Source: JAGWBF01 sp965116325
GTDB taxonomy: Bacteria > Chloroflexota > Dehalococcoidia > Lucifugimonadales > JAGWBF01
Direction of reading: 5' to 3'
Assembly (NCBI GenBank): GCA_965116325.1
Contig: OZ220675.1
Span: 1,674,001 to 1,738,000 of the forward strand
DNA length: 64,000 nucleotides
The translations under genes were made by a program, and so were the position numbers. Below are positions 44,851 to 53,212 of this stretch, in pieces (position 1 is the stretch's first letter; each line of letters starts with the position of its first letter). The notes beneath the pieces were generated by a model. That model worked only from the letters and a program-made list of their open reading frames with translations, ran no database searches and was not told the DNA's origin.

Positions 44851-46086
44851 CTATTCCCAAGCCATTTTCGGAACAGAATCCAGGCTTTTGGAACAGTTTG
44901 CTATTTTGGAACAGTCTCCTTGGAACGTCGCCTCTATCCCAAGTTCGTACCAAGCTTCGATTAGTACGCAGATGTTGTGCGCGAGGACCTTGAAGAGGAC
45001 TTCATTAACCTGTGCAATCGGATTCCTAGTTCTTACCGAGCTACCAAACTTTTGCTTAATCATAGCGATTGCCGACTCAACATTTGAGCGCCGATGGTAA
45101 TGTTGCATGAACTCTGGTTGCCTAAACTGAAAATAATGCCACATTTTTTGCCAGAGTATATCGTGATCACCATGTCGCTGAGTTCCTCTGACATAGGCTT
45201 TGAACGGGATGAAAGCTACGCCGCCGGATGCATGGACAGTCCAAAGATTCTGTTTGCTTGAGTAAGCTTTGTCGGCGTAGACTTCATCGATAGTAAAGTG
45301 TTTTTGGGCCTGTCTAATTAACTCCGGGAGCTGAGGTGCATCGGCCGACTCTCCCGGAGTTGCTAGAACTCCAACGACGATGTGGGTCTTGACTCCGACC
45401 AAGAGATGGGTCTTGATCCACTTCCGCTCAGAGCGATTCTTTCCCCACTTGTGGTCGAACCATCGAGAGTAAGAAGACGTTGAGAAACCGGTACTGTCGG
45501 CAGCAAAGTTAGTCTCCATGACGCTCATTGGGAGCGAACTTCGCCCAACTATATCTTGAAGGATGGGGGTGATATCAGGATTCTCGAGGTAACGAAAAAC
45601 GCTTGTGAATGACGGTGCCTTTTCCAGAAAGCCTTGTACTTGTGCATCGTTAATTTCGGTCATTGCCCGCCTGCCGGACAATGTTGAATAGACTTTGAGT
45701 CCGATCGAGAACAACATGTCTGACATAGGCAATCTAGGCCTGCCTACTGAATGCAACGGCTGATCAACATAGTCGCACAGTTGACGGAGCAGAATGGGAA
45801 ACAATCGCCCTTCATTTGTCTGGGCGGCGTTGTAAGCTGCCCAATCCTGAGAGTAGGTCCGACGAGGTTGAGGGGGAGTACCTGCGGTGCTAGAATCTAT
45901 ATTAGTCATGGTGGAGCTCACACCTCCATTATGATCAGGGGGCGGCGGCGTAGTCGCGCCGTTCGCTCCCGCGTGACTAGAATCTTCGCTGATGTCGCCT
46001 ATCAGTTCAAGCTGAAAAGCTGCATCACCGCTCGGGGAACCTGCTGCTCCTTGTGATCTACGGGATTTGGATATATGTTGCCGCAT
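44851..46086 (-). CDS. DDE transposase (IS4/IS5-like)
   Basis: The 411-residue protein has a DDE core: first Asp in FAADSTGFST, second in EVYADKAYSS, and Glu in HRRSNVESAIAMIKQKFG. The first about 75 residues are Ser/Thr/Pro-rich, not part of the usual domain, and a later ATG at 45912 is possible. The last 20 residues contain CSKIANCSKSLD, encoded by TTTTGGAACAG repeats. No convincing terminal inverted repeats were found around it, so it may be a remnant insertion sequence or a domesticated copy. It marks the left edge of the accessory island. Confidence 0.8.
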   Translation of the reverse strand: MRQHISKSRRSQGAAGSPSGDAAFQLELIGDISEDSSHAGANGATTPPPPDHNGGVSSTMTNIDSSTAGTPPQPRRTYSQDWAAYNAAQTNEGRLFPILLRQLCDYVDQPLHSVGRPRLPMSDMLFSIGLKVYSTLSGRRAMTEINDAQVQGFLEKAPSFTSVFRYLENPDITPILQDIVGRSSLPMSVMETNFAADSTGFSTSSYSRWFDHKWGKNRSERKWIKTHLLVGVKTHIVVGVLATPGESADAPQLPELIRQAQKHFTIDEVYADKAYSSKQNLWTVHASGGVAFIPFKAYVRGTQRHGDHDILWQKMWHYFQFRQPEFMQHYHRRSNVESAIAMIKQKFGSSVRTRNPIAQVNEVLFKVLAHNICVLIEAWYELGIEATFQGDCSKIANCSKSLDSVPKMAWE

Positions 46087-46103
46087 GTTAGTCTTGGCTC
46101 TGA

Positions 46104-46148
46104 CCGCTCAATGAGGAGTCTCATTGAGCGGCGCTGGCTTAAGCCAGG
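46104..46148. terminator. Two adjacent hairpins upstream of the transposase gene
   Basis: CCGCTCAATGAG/CTCATTGAGCGG with a 4-nt loop (46104-46131), then the palindrome CTGGCTTAAGCCAG (46135-46148). They lie between the minus-strand AbiEi-like gene and the minus-strand transposase gene. They could end the former transcript or be part of the insertion sequence end. Confidence 0.5.
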
Positions 46149-46341
46149 CCGGCCTTTCGAACCACACCCATGGAGATGACGTGGCAGAGTTTCTAGGGGC
46201 CAGCTATTATGGACTTGGTCATTAGATGTTAGGTTCTCGTCCGTGGATTGCTGAGCACAATTCGTGGTGGTTTCTTTTTCGGATGATGCCCATCCGACCT
46301 GTCCCAGCCGCTCGATTTCGCGGCCTTCCCAGGTCCATGGT

Positions 46342-47418
46342 CTAGACTTCATTACTTCTCCTCCATGGCAGGAACTTCCAAATCTCAGCAGCTGCGTCTG
46401 TTGCTGGCTCAGGGAGACCCTTAAGGTCAAGGTACAGCTGCAACGGATTGGCACACACAATTCCGTTGACCAATCCCGTATCGTCAAAGACGCCGAAGTC
46501 TGTCGGCGTCACCAGCCAACAGTTGACTGCGTCATTCCGGGATTCCCTGAAGCCCAAAGCTCTCTTCAACTCTTCTGATGGTCGTTCCGCAATGTACACC
46601 GTTGCGAGGTCAGATGGGTAACGATGAGTCCATTGCCATACGCCGGCAAGACCTGTCATTGCGTATGATTGCCCAGCTTTGGACAGAACCTCAGCAATAA
46701 AGCGGACGAGGTCCTCCTCTCCGAGGCCAGGAATTTCGCCTCGGGTGATGTGGTGCATGTCAAAGCGGTAGTCGTCGACCCAGGCATCGAGCAACGCATC
46801 AGGATCGAGAACCCCAATCCCTTCGGCCCCACGTTCAATGAGGCCAAGCTCAATGAGCTTTCCGACGAGCCGACTAACGTGCCCTTCATTAACTCCACTA
46901 AGAAGGGCCAGCGTGCGCTGACTTAACGGAGTGGAGTGATCCATCAGAAGTCGCCGTGCCAACCTGGAACCCCTGGCCCCGAAAACGGTCGCCGGTCGGC
47001 CCAACCGAGGGAAGCGATTCTGATGTCCAAGGTTCTTGTAGAAAAAATTGGATGAAACAATTGTAGAGTTTCCACTGAGGTCCAGCCAGTTCATCTGGGC
47101 GTCTGAGCAACGTCGACGGCCTCCCTCAGGCATGAAGGGCACCACTAGGATGGAAATTGAATCGGCTGGCAATCTGCTCAGGTAAGTGGCCAGCTGTTGG
47201 ATCTTTGCAGTGACATTGGCAGAATTGCCGCACCTCGACCATTCCAAGACAAAGGTGTGGCCCCTGGCAGTGACCACAGCGTCCAGCACATGACCACCGT
47301 CTGTCAGAACTTCGTATCGGGCTCCCTCGGCCAGATCAGGAGTATCAAGTATCTGAGCCAACTGCTCAACGGCCAGCCTGATTCCCGTGGATGGAGTCGG
47401 AATTATCATGCTGCACAT
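46342..47418 (-). CDS. Type IV toxin-antitoxin AbiEi-like regulator with nuclease-like N-domain, orphan
   Basis: The 358-residue protein starts at the ATG at 47418 (another ATG at 47409); upstream codons add residues unlike the family. Residues 1-130 form a restriction-endonuclease-like fold with DAVV...FVLEWSRCG and MNWLDLSGN. Residues about 155-205 are a winged helix (QRTLALLSGVNEGHVSRLV). The C-terminal half (WLVTPTDFGVFDDTGLV, NPLQLYLDLKGLPE) matches AbiEi C-terminal domains. AbiEi antitoxins repress their own promoter and block an AbiEii nucleotidyltransferase, but no AbiEii gene is adjacent. Function as a solo regulator is an inference. Confidence 0.7.
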   Translation of the reverse strand: MCSMIIPTPSTGIRLAVEQLAQILDTPDLAEGARYEVLTDGGHVLDAVVTARGHTFVLEWSRCGNSANVTAKIQQLATYLSRLPADSISILVVPFMPEGGRRRCSDAQMNWLDLSGNSTIVSSNFFYKNLGHQNRFPRLGRPATVFGARGSRLARRLLMDHSTPLSQRTLALLSGVNEGHVSRLVGKLIELGLIERGAEGIGVLDPDALLDAWVDDYRFDMHHITRGEIPGLGEEDLVRFIAEVLSKAGQSYAMTGLAGVWQWTHRYPSDLATVYIAERPSEELKRALGFRESRNDAVNCWLVTPTDFGVFDDTGLVNGIVCANPLQLYLDLKGLPEPATDAAAEIWKFLPWRRSNEV

Positions 47419-47423
47419 GATAG

Positions 47424-47435
47424 ACGATTTGTCGT
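47424..47435. promoter_or_regulatory. Possible operator of AbiEi-like gene
   Basis: The inverted repeat ACGA-TTTG-TCGT lies 6 bp upstream of the ATG at 47418, where the promoter or transcript start is expected. Self-repression through inverted repeats is known for AbiEi proteins; here it is only inferred. Confidence 0.35.
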
Positions 47436-47691
47436 ATGTACGCAAGTCCCTTATTAACGCAAGTAAGTCGACTAAGGCAATCCCTAAGGGCTGGCTAATC
47501 GCCCGACCAATTCGGCTGGAGGACATGGTCAGGACTGCTCAGGTTCCGACAACAGAAGCTCCCTAGTGGAAGACGAAAGATGTGTAGCAAGAAGAGAGCT
47601 GTCGGGCAACATGGACCATGACAACCTCAGGTAGATTAACAAGGGGATGGCACGGCTATACTCCGCTCCATACTGTACGAGGGAAGTTCAA

Positions 47692-48357
47692 ATGGCAGTG
47701 AAGAGGAGTGCTGGGCCCTACATCTGGGTAACTTGGCTATCGAAACTCCTTGTGGGAGACAGCATGTGTGAGTGGGCAGGATGGTTCAAATCCCAGCACG
47801 AATCCCAGAGCTGGAGCAGGGTGGCAACCGGGTTCAATCAAGCCCGATGGATGATGGAGCATACGGATGCCGTTAGGTACACCAGGGAGCGGCTTGAAAC
47901 CGAAGGCTACCGGGTCTGGGTTGAGAGCCAGAACCTCTTCAAGCTGAGAGGTCGCCTAGCTGTCCTTTCCGGAAAGCCAGATCTGATATCCAGGCAAGAC
48001 CACTCAGGCAGCACCGGGACCATCATCGATGTGAAGACCGGGACTCCCCAGCATTCCGATGTGCTCCAAGTCATGCTCTACATGTTTGCTGTTCCCCGGG
48101 CACACGAACTACACAAGGGAGTCACCTTAGATGGCAAGGTCGTGTACAACAATGGGGAAGTAGAGATTCCAGCCTCTGCTATAGATGAGGAGTTCGTCGC
48201 CAGGTCCTTAGCACTGATAAAACGGCTCGCATCTGTGGAGCCCGCCGCCAGGGTTCCCAGCGCTTGGGAGTGCAGCCGCTGCGAAATCTCCTTACTGGAT
48301 TGTCCAGAGCGTCGTCAGGATGCGATGAACTCGGAGGAAACCACCGACATTTTCTAG
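47692..48357 (+). CDS. Cas4/RecB-like PD-(D/E)XK nuclease with predicted Fe-S cluster
   Basis: The 221-residue protein starts at the ATG at 47692 with GAGGG 8 nt upstream. Nuclease residues are in place: GKPDL (Asp97), IIDVKTG (Asp113, Lys115) and QVMLY (Gln126, Tyr130). Cys26 and the C-terminal C-x2-C-x6-C (Cys194, 197, 204) follow the Cas4/AddB iron-sulfur arrangement. There is no CRISPR array or cas gene nearby. It probably processes DNA ends, perhaps as part of a defence or repair function of the island. Confidence 0.8.
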   Translation: MAVKRSAGPYIWVTWLSKLLVGDSMCEWAGWFKSQHESQSWSRVATGFNQARWMMEHTDAVRYTRERLETEGYRVWVESQNLFKLRGRLAVLSGKPDLISRQDHSGSTGTIIDVKTGTPQHSDVLQVMLYMFAVPRAHELHKGVTLDGKVVYNNGEVEIPASAIDEEFVARSLALIKRLASVEPAARVPSAWECSRCEISLLDCPERRQDAMNSEETTDIF

Positions 48358-48566
48358 CGCAACCAAGGCGATGAGAGTGATGCCCTTAGATTGTCGGCTG
48401 TTCAACTCAAGGCTTTCGGCAGATTCCTCCCGGTTCACCCCAGAATCAAGGCTGATTGAACCTATTGGAGACTGGCTGTATAGCGCGGCGTTAGGTCCGT
48501 TTCCTTTTGCCGCACAGTGGTCCTACGTTTCAGATAAGCCATCCAGCAAGGGCAAACGGGATCGCA

Positions 48567-49460
48567 TCAGCTATCTGTTTGTTGCTTCCTTTCACTATGT
48601 ACGTAATTAGCCTTTTGTTCCAGATACCAAGCGAACGCCTCGCCGTCGCTAGCATATGTGGTGAATATCTCTTGAAGGCCGGACGCCACGATGGTCATCT
48701 CGCTGGATAGCCATCCCTTGGAGAATTCCACTTGTTCAATGGCATCATAGAGGAATGAATTCACACGCGCCCGGGATCCCAGGGTCTTACTTACGAAGAT
48801 AAGCCTCCGGGGGGTAGCGACTAGTAGTCCATGCGGGTTGTCCACGCTGCTGACATTAAGACCATGGCGGTCATCATACTGTGCGGGCATAAGCCATTCC
48901 GGCATTTCGTCTGCCTCCAGTATGTCCGGGAGCTGTTTGACCTCAGCGCCACGAATCCCTGCCCGAGACCACTCACTCATGTTGCGAACGAAATCCTCAA
49001 TCGCGTGGAGTTTGGCCGTTTTGTCGTCACTTGCGACAGAACACTGCCCATCTGGAATCTTTGATCGCAAGTGCTCGGCCATCTTCCGAGCTGGGAACTC
49101 GCCATCCCGCCACAGGCCGTAGCAGGCTTCCTTCTTGCGTTCCATGTGGATGGTGATGCGGTGCCTGAACCGTCCTGGCGCCCATTCGACATCGGTAATT
49201 GTTGAGTAGGGATAGTCCCGGGCGTTGAACTTCCCAAGTGAGAAGAACTTCTGGGTTATGAACATGAACCGAATGTTGGTGACTACCATCAAACAGGTGT
49301 CGTCTGAGTTGTACTCTACCACCAGCATCTTTTCCGGCAACTCGTTCTCTTGAAGGATGCCAGACACATGCCTTATCTGATCTCCGATAACTCCGCGAGT
49401 GAACGCCCCTAGGCTCTTGGTACAAGAGTTAATGGCATCAACCTGCTTCTGGTCCACCAT
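48567..49460 (-). CDS. Protein with two bacterial PH-like domains
   Basis: The 297-residue protein starts at the ATG at 49460 behind GGAGG (7-nt spacing). It looks like a tandem of YokE-type PH domains: VVEYNSDDTCLMVVTNIRFM, FITQKF, then a second copy LLVATPRRLIFVSKTL and IEQVEFSKGW. Bacterial PH domains bind lipids or proteins and often sense the envelope. No membrane segment is predicted, so it should be cytoplasmic. It is the last of three minus-strand genes after two exported proteins of unknown function. Confidence 0.75.
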   Translation of the reverse strand: MVDQKQVDAINSCTKSLGAFTRGVIGDQIRHVSGILQENELPEKMLVVEYNSDDTCLMVVTNIRFMFITQKFFSLGKFNARDYPYSTITDVEWAPGRFRHRITIHMERKKEACYGLWRDGEFPARKMAEHLRSKIPDGQCSVASDDKTAKLHAIEDFVRNMSEWSRAGIRGAEVKQLPDILEADEMPEWLMPAQYDDRHGLNVSSVDNPHGLLVATPRRLIFVSKTLGSRARVNSFLYDAIEQVEFSKGWLSSEMTIVASGLQEIFTTYASDGEAFAWYLEQKANYVHSERKQQTDS

Positions 49461-49554
49461 ATGAAACCTCCTACGTTAGTTTGCTTCTGAGGTTTCGACA
49501 ATCTGGCCATCGGCGCACCTAACGCTTAGAGCAAACGAAACCCAAAGCGTTGTT

Positions 49555-50754
49555 CTAAGGAGCAGTTGTGGGCTCAGGCGACGGAGTATTCATACCAACC
49601 TCAGGTTCCGGGTGAAGCTCATCTAGCTTCTTCCGTTGTTCTGCCTCTCGTTCTTCCTGTGCTACCAGCTGCTGTTCAATTTCCTGGTTGTGCGCTTCAA
49701 TGGCACTTACGATGGCATCATTGATTGCCTCCAAACGGCGGACCTCTGCGACCTTGGCAACAACGTTGGCCTTGAATTCAGCGACATTCGCTTCAATATC
49801 GGCCAGATAGGTGTTCATAATCTCTGCTCGGCCCTTCGCCCCTGCCAGCTTCTCATCCACGACCTCCTGCCAAATACCTATGATGATCTTCTCTCTTTCA
49901 AGCTGTTCAATAAGAGCTTGGGTCTTTGCTAGTTCGGTTTCGCGGGCCAACTTAAGGGCTTCACGAGCGGCTTCTGTTTCCAATTGTTGACGGTCTGCTT
50001 CGGCAGCGGCGGCGGTGGCAGCCCGGTTGAGTTCCACTCGCTCAGCCTCAACTCTCTGCCGGGCTTCCTCCAGCTTGGCCTCGTTCTCGAGGCGCTGCTT
50101 GATTCCAGACAAGCAGTCGTTCATCAGCAGGTTGAAGTCGGCAATATTCTTGGGCATCGGCAACCAGGCAGATCTACTATTGATACCCGATCGACTTTCG
50201 TATCCATCCGTAGATACCTGGATTCGCAGGGCATGATACTCATCTGGATTGATCCCACCCCACCTCCAACGTAACGTCCACGCCCTTCTTGTTGGTATTG
50301 GGTCGTCCACGGAGTAGAAGTACCTATAGTTGTCACTTCCGACTGAATCAACCGACGGTGAGGATTGGGGGGTAATGCCAAGAGAGGTTACGTTCACTCT
50401 ATCCAACTCCGCCCAGTTCCCGGAGCCCCCTATCACCCCTTGCTCATCTCGTTTTCCCACGAATAAGATTACAGGTGATTCAACCGGCAGGTGAACCTCC
50501 ATGTCGTAAGGGCTGAAAGTAAGCACCTCGTGGCATGTGTTGCCGTCGGTGTTTTCCACAACGTCATACCTCACAGATGTGATCTCGTCGAAATGGTAGT
50601 TCCATTTGCATGGGGAGTTTGTGTTGCCTTCAATCTCCCGATCCCCGGGTGCGCATTCCACGGGAAGTTCAGCAAGAATCGTCGGGGTGGATGCAACTAG
50701 ACCCAGGAGCAACGTCAACAATACCAGCGGGAGGCTCAGCCCGTTCCTCACCAT
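49555..50754 (-). CDS. Secreted protein with long coiled coil, unknown function
   Basis: Not recognised. A signal peptide covers residues about 1-28. Residues 33-200 form a probable beta-rich domain with five Cys residues and TLRWRWGGINPDEYHALR. A long Ala/Glu/Arg-rich coiled coil follows (about 205-375), with heptad-like EEARQRVEAERVELNRA, and the tail is Pro/Glu/Thr-rich. The protein is likely exported and may form a rod or multimer at the cell surface. It is separated by 3 nt from the upstream lipoprotein gene, so the two are co-transcribed. Confidence 0.7.
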   Translation of the reverse strand: MVRNGLSLPLVLLTLLLGLVASTPTILAELPVECAPGDREIEGNTNSPCKWNYHFDEITSVRYDVVENTDGNTCHEVLTFSPYDMEVHLPVESPVILFVGKRDEQGVIGGSGNWAELDRVNVTSLGITPQSSPSVDSVGSDNYRYFYSVDDPIPTRRAWTLRWRWGGINPDEYHALRIQVSTDGYESRSGINSRSAWLPMPKNIADFNLLMNDCLSGIKQRLENEAKLEEARQRVEAERVELNRAATAAAAEADRQQLETEAAREALKLARETELAKTQALIEQLEREKIIIGIWQEVVDEKLAGAKGRAEIMNTYLADIEANVAEFKANVVAKVAEVRRLEAINDAIVSAIEAHNQEIEQQLVAQEEREAEQRKKLDELHPEPEVGMNTPSPEPTTAP

Positions 50755-50757
50755 TAC

Positions 50758-51258
50758 TTAGCTCCCTCCCGTGAAATCCACGCCTGTAGCCTTACTGGTG
50801 GCGCAGGCGCTATAGACGATGGCCGCTTTGGCGTACCACTCGGGCTCTCCAAGTGAACCTGGCTGGGGCACAGCATCCCCTGCTTCGACGGCGCACTCAG
50901 CTAGGATCTCAATGTTTTCTGTTAATTCAGATATCTGCAAGTCGAGTTGGTCGTGCTGGGACTGGGGAATATCCCGGAGTAGATTCTCACTCGTGGACCG
51001 AGGCACTGACTCACCAGGGTCGGTAGGGTTGAGCGAGGCCGTCTGGGGGTCGGTGCTCTGGGTCTCGGTAGTGCCGCCTGCATACGGAGTCGGCGTATGG
51101 GTCAAATTGGGCTGAGCTTCGTCGCTGCATGCTGAAGCTGCAGATATCGAAAGGATGCCGAGAATTAAGAAGAAACCCAGCTTCTTGATTCTGTGGGGGG
51201 AGAAAACTTCAAGAGAAGAGGGGATGGGGGACGTTCGCACTTCCGGGGCTCCTCCCAT
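50758..51258 (-). CDS. Small lipoprotein, unknown function
   Basis: A 166-residue reading from the ATG at 51258; the start is uncertain because no good ribosome-binding site precedes it. The lipoprotein signal KLGFFLILGILSISAASAC is clear. After the Cys comes a Thr/Pro/Ser-rich linker, then a short helix (QHDQLDLQISELTENIEIL) with two more Cys. It probably sits on the outer face of the membrane next to the coiled-coil protein encoded 3 nt downstream. Confidence 0.6.
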   Translation of the reverse strand: MGGAPEVRTSPIPSSLEVFSPHRIKKLGFFLILGILSISAASACSDEAQPNLTHTPTPYAGGTTETQSTDPQTASLNPTDPGESVPRSTSENLLRDIPQSQHDQLDLQISELTENIEILAECAVEAGDAVPQPGSLGEPEWYAKAAIVYSACATSKATGVDFTGGS

Positions 51259-51312
51259 ATTCCAGTGTGCTGTACACCAGTCAAGGAAGGCTTGGTCGCG
51301 CAGACCCGCCAA

Positions 51313-51720
51313 TAGAGAGCCCCCTTGTGGTGGACAGGGTCCTTGCTACAGATATCGCTGCCAACTCCAAGACCACGAGGGGGCATGAGTTGAACCCATG
51401 CCCATACCTTGAAGCTGGCATAGTCAGGTATCTGTAGCTCCTGTATGGTAACACATTGCCACAAGAGTCTTCACATAGGTCACCTAGGGGAAGTAACGTG
51501 GTCAATGGAAACCCTCTTCCTTGTGGGTCAAGATAATGGGCTTCGAGCCAGGGCAGTCGATACATAGACAGCAACCAACAAGGGGGCACGATGGCCCTAA
51601 TCCTGTCAGCCTCTTAGTTGCTATTTGAGCTGATTGGCAAACTGCCGTGGCCGGGGCCACTATGGCACCGTCGGGAAAGGCGTGCTACAGTGCCCTAACA
51701 CCACACGGGGGAGATGTACG
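51313..51720. other. Gap of about 400 bp, no gene supported
   Basis: The region between the lipoprotein gene and the small plus-strand gene at 51721 shows only short overlapping open frames without ribosome-binding sites or motifs. It must contain promoters for both directions; none is convincing by eye. Confidence 0.35.
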
Positions 51721-52017
51721 ATGGCAGACACCCTCAGGGGAAGAGCTCAGAGGATGGCGAACGAAGGCAGGAACGCCATGGAAATAAGCCAAGAACTCGA
51801 CATCGACTACTGGGAGGTGTGGAACCTCGTGCCTCAAACCTGGCAGGGCACCAAATCCATGATTACCCGCCGAATCAATAGGCTTGTCAGCGCGACTGAC
51901 CCTGCTATACGACAGGAACTCTCCAAAGAGGTCAAGGCATACATCAACTACCTCTACTACGGGGGAAAGCGCCTTGGGCGTAAGGTAGACCGCGCCCGCA
52001 AGGTCCTAGACGAATAA
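51721..52017 (+). CDS. Small helical protein, possible DNA-binding, 98 residues
   Basis: The ATG at 51721 is preceded by GGGGGAG at good spacing. The 98-residue protein contains RMANEGRNAMEISQELDIDY followed by WEVWNL, which looks like a helix-turn-helix (ISQELDIDYWEVW), and a basic C-terminus (GGKRLGRKVDRARK). It is unrelated to anything I recognise. The next small frame begins in its stop codon (TAATGATG). Confidence 0.6.
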   Translation: MADTLRGRAQRMANEGRNAMEISQELDIDYWEVWNLVPQTWQGTKSMITRRINRLVSATDPAIRQELSKEVKAYINYLYYGGKRLGRKVDRARKVLDE

Positions 52018-52298
52018 TGATGTCCGACTGGAAAAGCCCAAGCCCCCGCCTGGATGTGGGCATCTGGCGAGCTACGTGCCACCCGGAGCACTGGGCAATG
52101 TTTGTACCACCCGACGACCCTCAACTCAACCGGCCCTGCCCAACCTGCCAGCAACTCCCGGTTCAGTGGCAACTCATTGTCGCCACGAAAGGGGACCCGG
52201 TCGGGTCTTCTTCGAAAAGCACCATTGACATCTCAGTCGTTAGATCTAGCTTCCTTAAGTCCTTTCTGTTGCTTCAGTCGAAAGCGAAGGCCCCATAG
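52017..52298 (+). CDS. Possible small zinc-site protein, 93 residues
   Basis: The ATG overlaps the stop of the preceding gene by one base, suggesting coupling. The first 60 residues contain CHPEHWAMF and CPTCQQ, a possible Cys/His metal site. The C-terminal third is low in structure and may not be coding. No homology is recognised, and support is weak. Confidence 0.35.
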   Translation: MMSDWKSPSPRLDVGIWRATCHPEHWAMFVPPDDPQLNRPCPTCQQLPVQWQLIVATKGDPVGSSSKSTIDISVVRSSFLKSFLLLQSKAKAP

Positions 52299-52546
52299 CC
52301 CTTGTCAGGCTGACTCCAAAGCAGTGTGCTATATTCTAGGTAGTGCGTTTTGCACTTCCCTCGCAGTGTCCACAGCTATCGACCAATCGAATCCACATTC
52401 CCTGCACGGATTCCCATAGACCTTGATCCCCCAGGTGTTCATGTCGCAACTTTCCGACTTCCAGTGGCTAGAATCAACACCTCATTTGCATCCGGGTCAG
52501 GAACAGATTTTGGGTTCATCTAATCCTGACAACCTACCCAACCTAG

Positions 52547-53089
52547 TCAGCCAACGCTGGGTAGCCTATAGTGCTCGACAATCTGACGAGCTGCTTGATC
52601 GGGACGCAAGGTAGATGTGTCTATAGTTAGCCTTACATCAATTGGCTCTTCAAAAACAAATGAACCTTCATCCCGCAACTCTCGATAGAGCCCAAGCGAT
52701 GTCAACTTTTTATGCCGAGCCCGCGTTTCGTTGACCAAACGTCTTTCTATCTCGTCCTCTGGACAAATAAGCTGGACTGGAAGTACTTCACCTCCTGTGC
52801 CTTCAACTACGGTGGTTAGTCTATTGACAAAATCCGGGTGTACCGTCGTTTCAGGACAGAATGTGAAAATTAGACCATCCGCCTTTTCCCGTGTGGCTCG
52901 TTCCACTACCTGCATCCAGATAGCTTCCCTGAGATCGACAAAAGGTGGACTTCCAAAGGCAAACACTGGTAGCAGCACATCTACTACGAGATGGTTATGA
53001 AATACTGGGAACTCTGTAATTCGTCCAAGCTCAATTGCAACTGTGAGTTTCCCCACTGCTGGTGGACCATAGATGAATATCAACTGCAA
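52547..53089 (-). CDS. P-loop kinase-like NTPase
   Basis: The 180-residue protein starts at 53089 with MQLIFIYGPPAVGKLTVAIE, a Walker A loop (GPPAVGKL). Further on are a FHNHLVVDVL segment and a lid-like region, EDEIERRLVNETRARHKKL, as in shikimate- or adenylylsulfate-kinase-like small-molecule kinases. The Walker A lysine is followed by Leu-Thr where Ser/Thr-Thr is usual. It likely phosphorylates a small molecule or nucleotide. It lies downstream of the MFS exporter gene on the same strand. Confidence 0.75.
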   Translation of the reverse strand: MQLIFIYGPPAVGKLTVAIELGRITEFPVFHNHLVVDVLLPVFAFGSPPFVDLREAIWMQVVERATREKADGLIFTFCPETTVHPDFVNRLTTVVEGTGGEVLPVQLICPEDEIERRLVNETRARHKKLTSLGLYRELRDEGSFVFEEPIDVRLTIDTSTLRPDQAARQIVEHYRLPSVG

Positions 53090-53212
53090 CTTCTAGGCTC
53101 CCAAAGAAGCGCTGAACACACAGGACTTCAGCCCACTCGGTTGGTGGCTCTGTCAGTTTCTATAGAATACAGCCGCATCGAAGTAATCGGATACTCCAAG
53201 GCCGATTCTTGG

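Noticed and set aside
44700..46260. Complete insertion sequence with terminal inverted repeats
   Set aside because: Hairpins exist on the right side and repeats on the left, but no matching inverted ends or target duplication could be found by eye.
47764..47830. tRNA-like GGTTCAAATCCCAGC segment
   Set aside because: It resembles a T-arm, but no cloverleaf can be built around it and it lies inside the Cas4-like nuclease gene, whose conserved residues read through it.
48371..48610. Plus-strand open frame of 79 codons after the Cas4-like gene
   Set aside because: It overlaps the end of the PH-domain gene, lacks a ribosome-binding site and shows no conserved pattern.
49500..49560. Integron attC site
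   Set aside because: ACCTAAC matches one attC core and there is a 7-bp AACGCTT/AAGCGTT stem, but the second core (GTTGTTC) does not fit GTTRRRY and the site is too short; no integrase is present.
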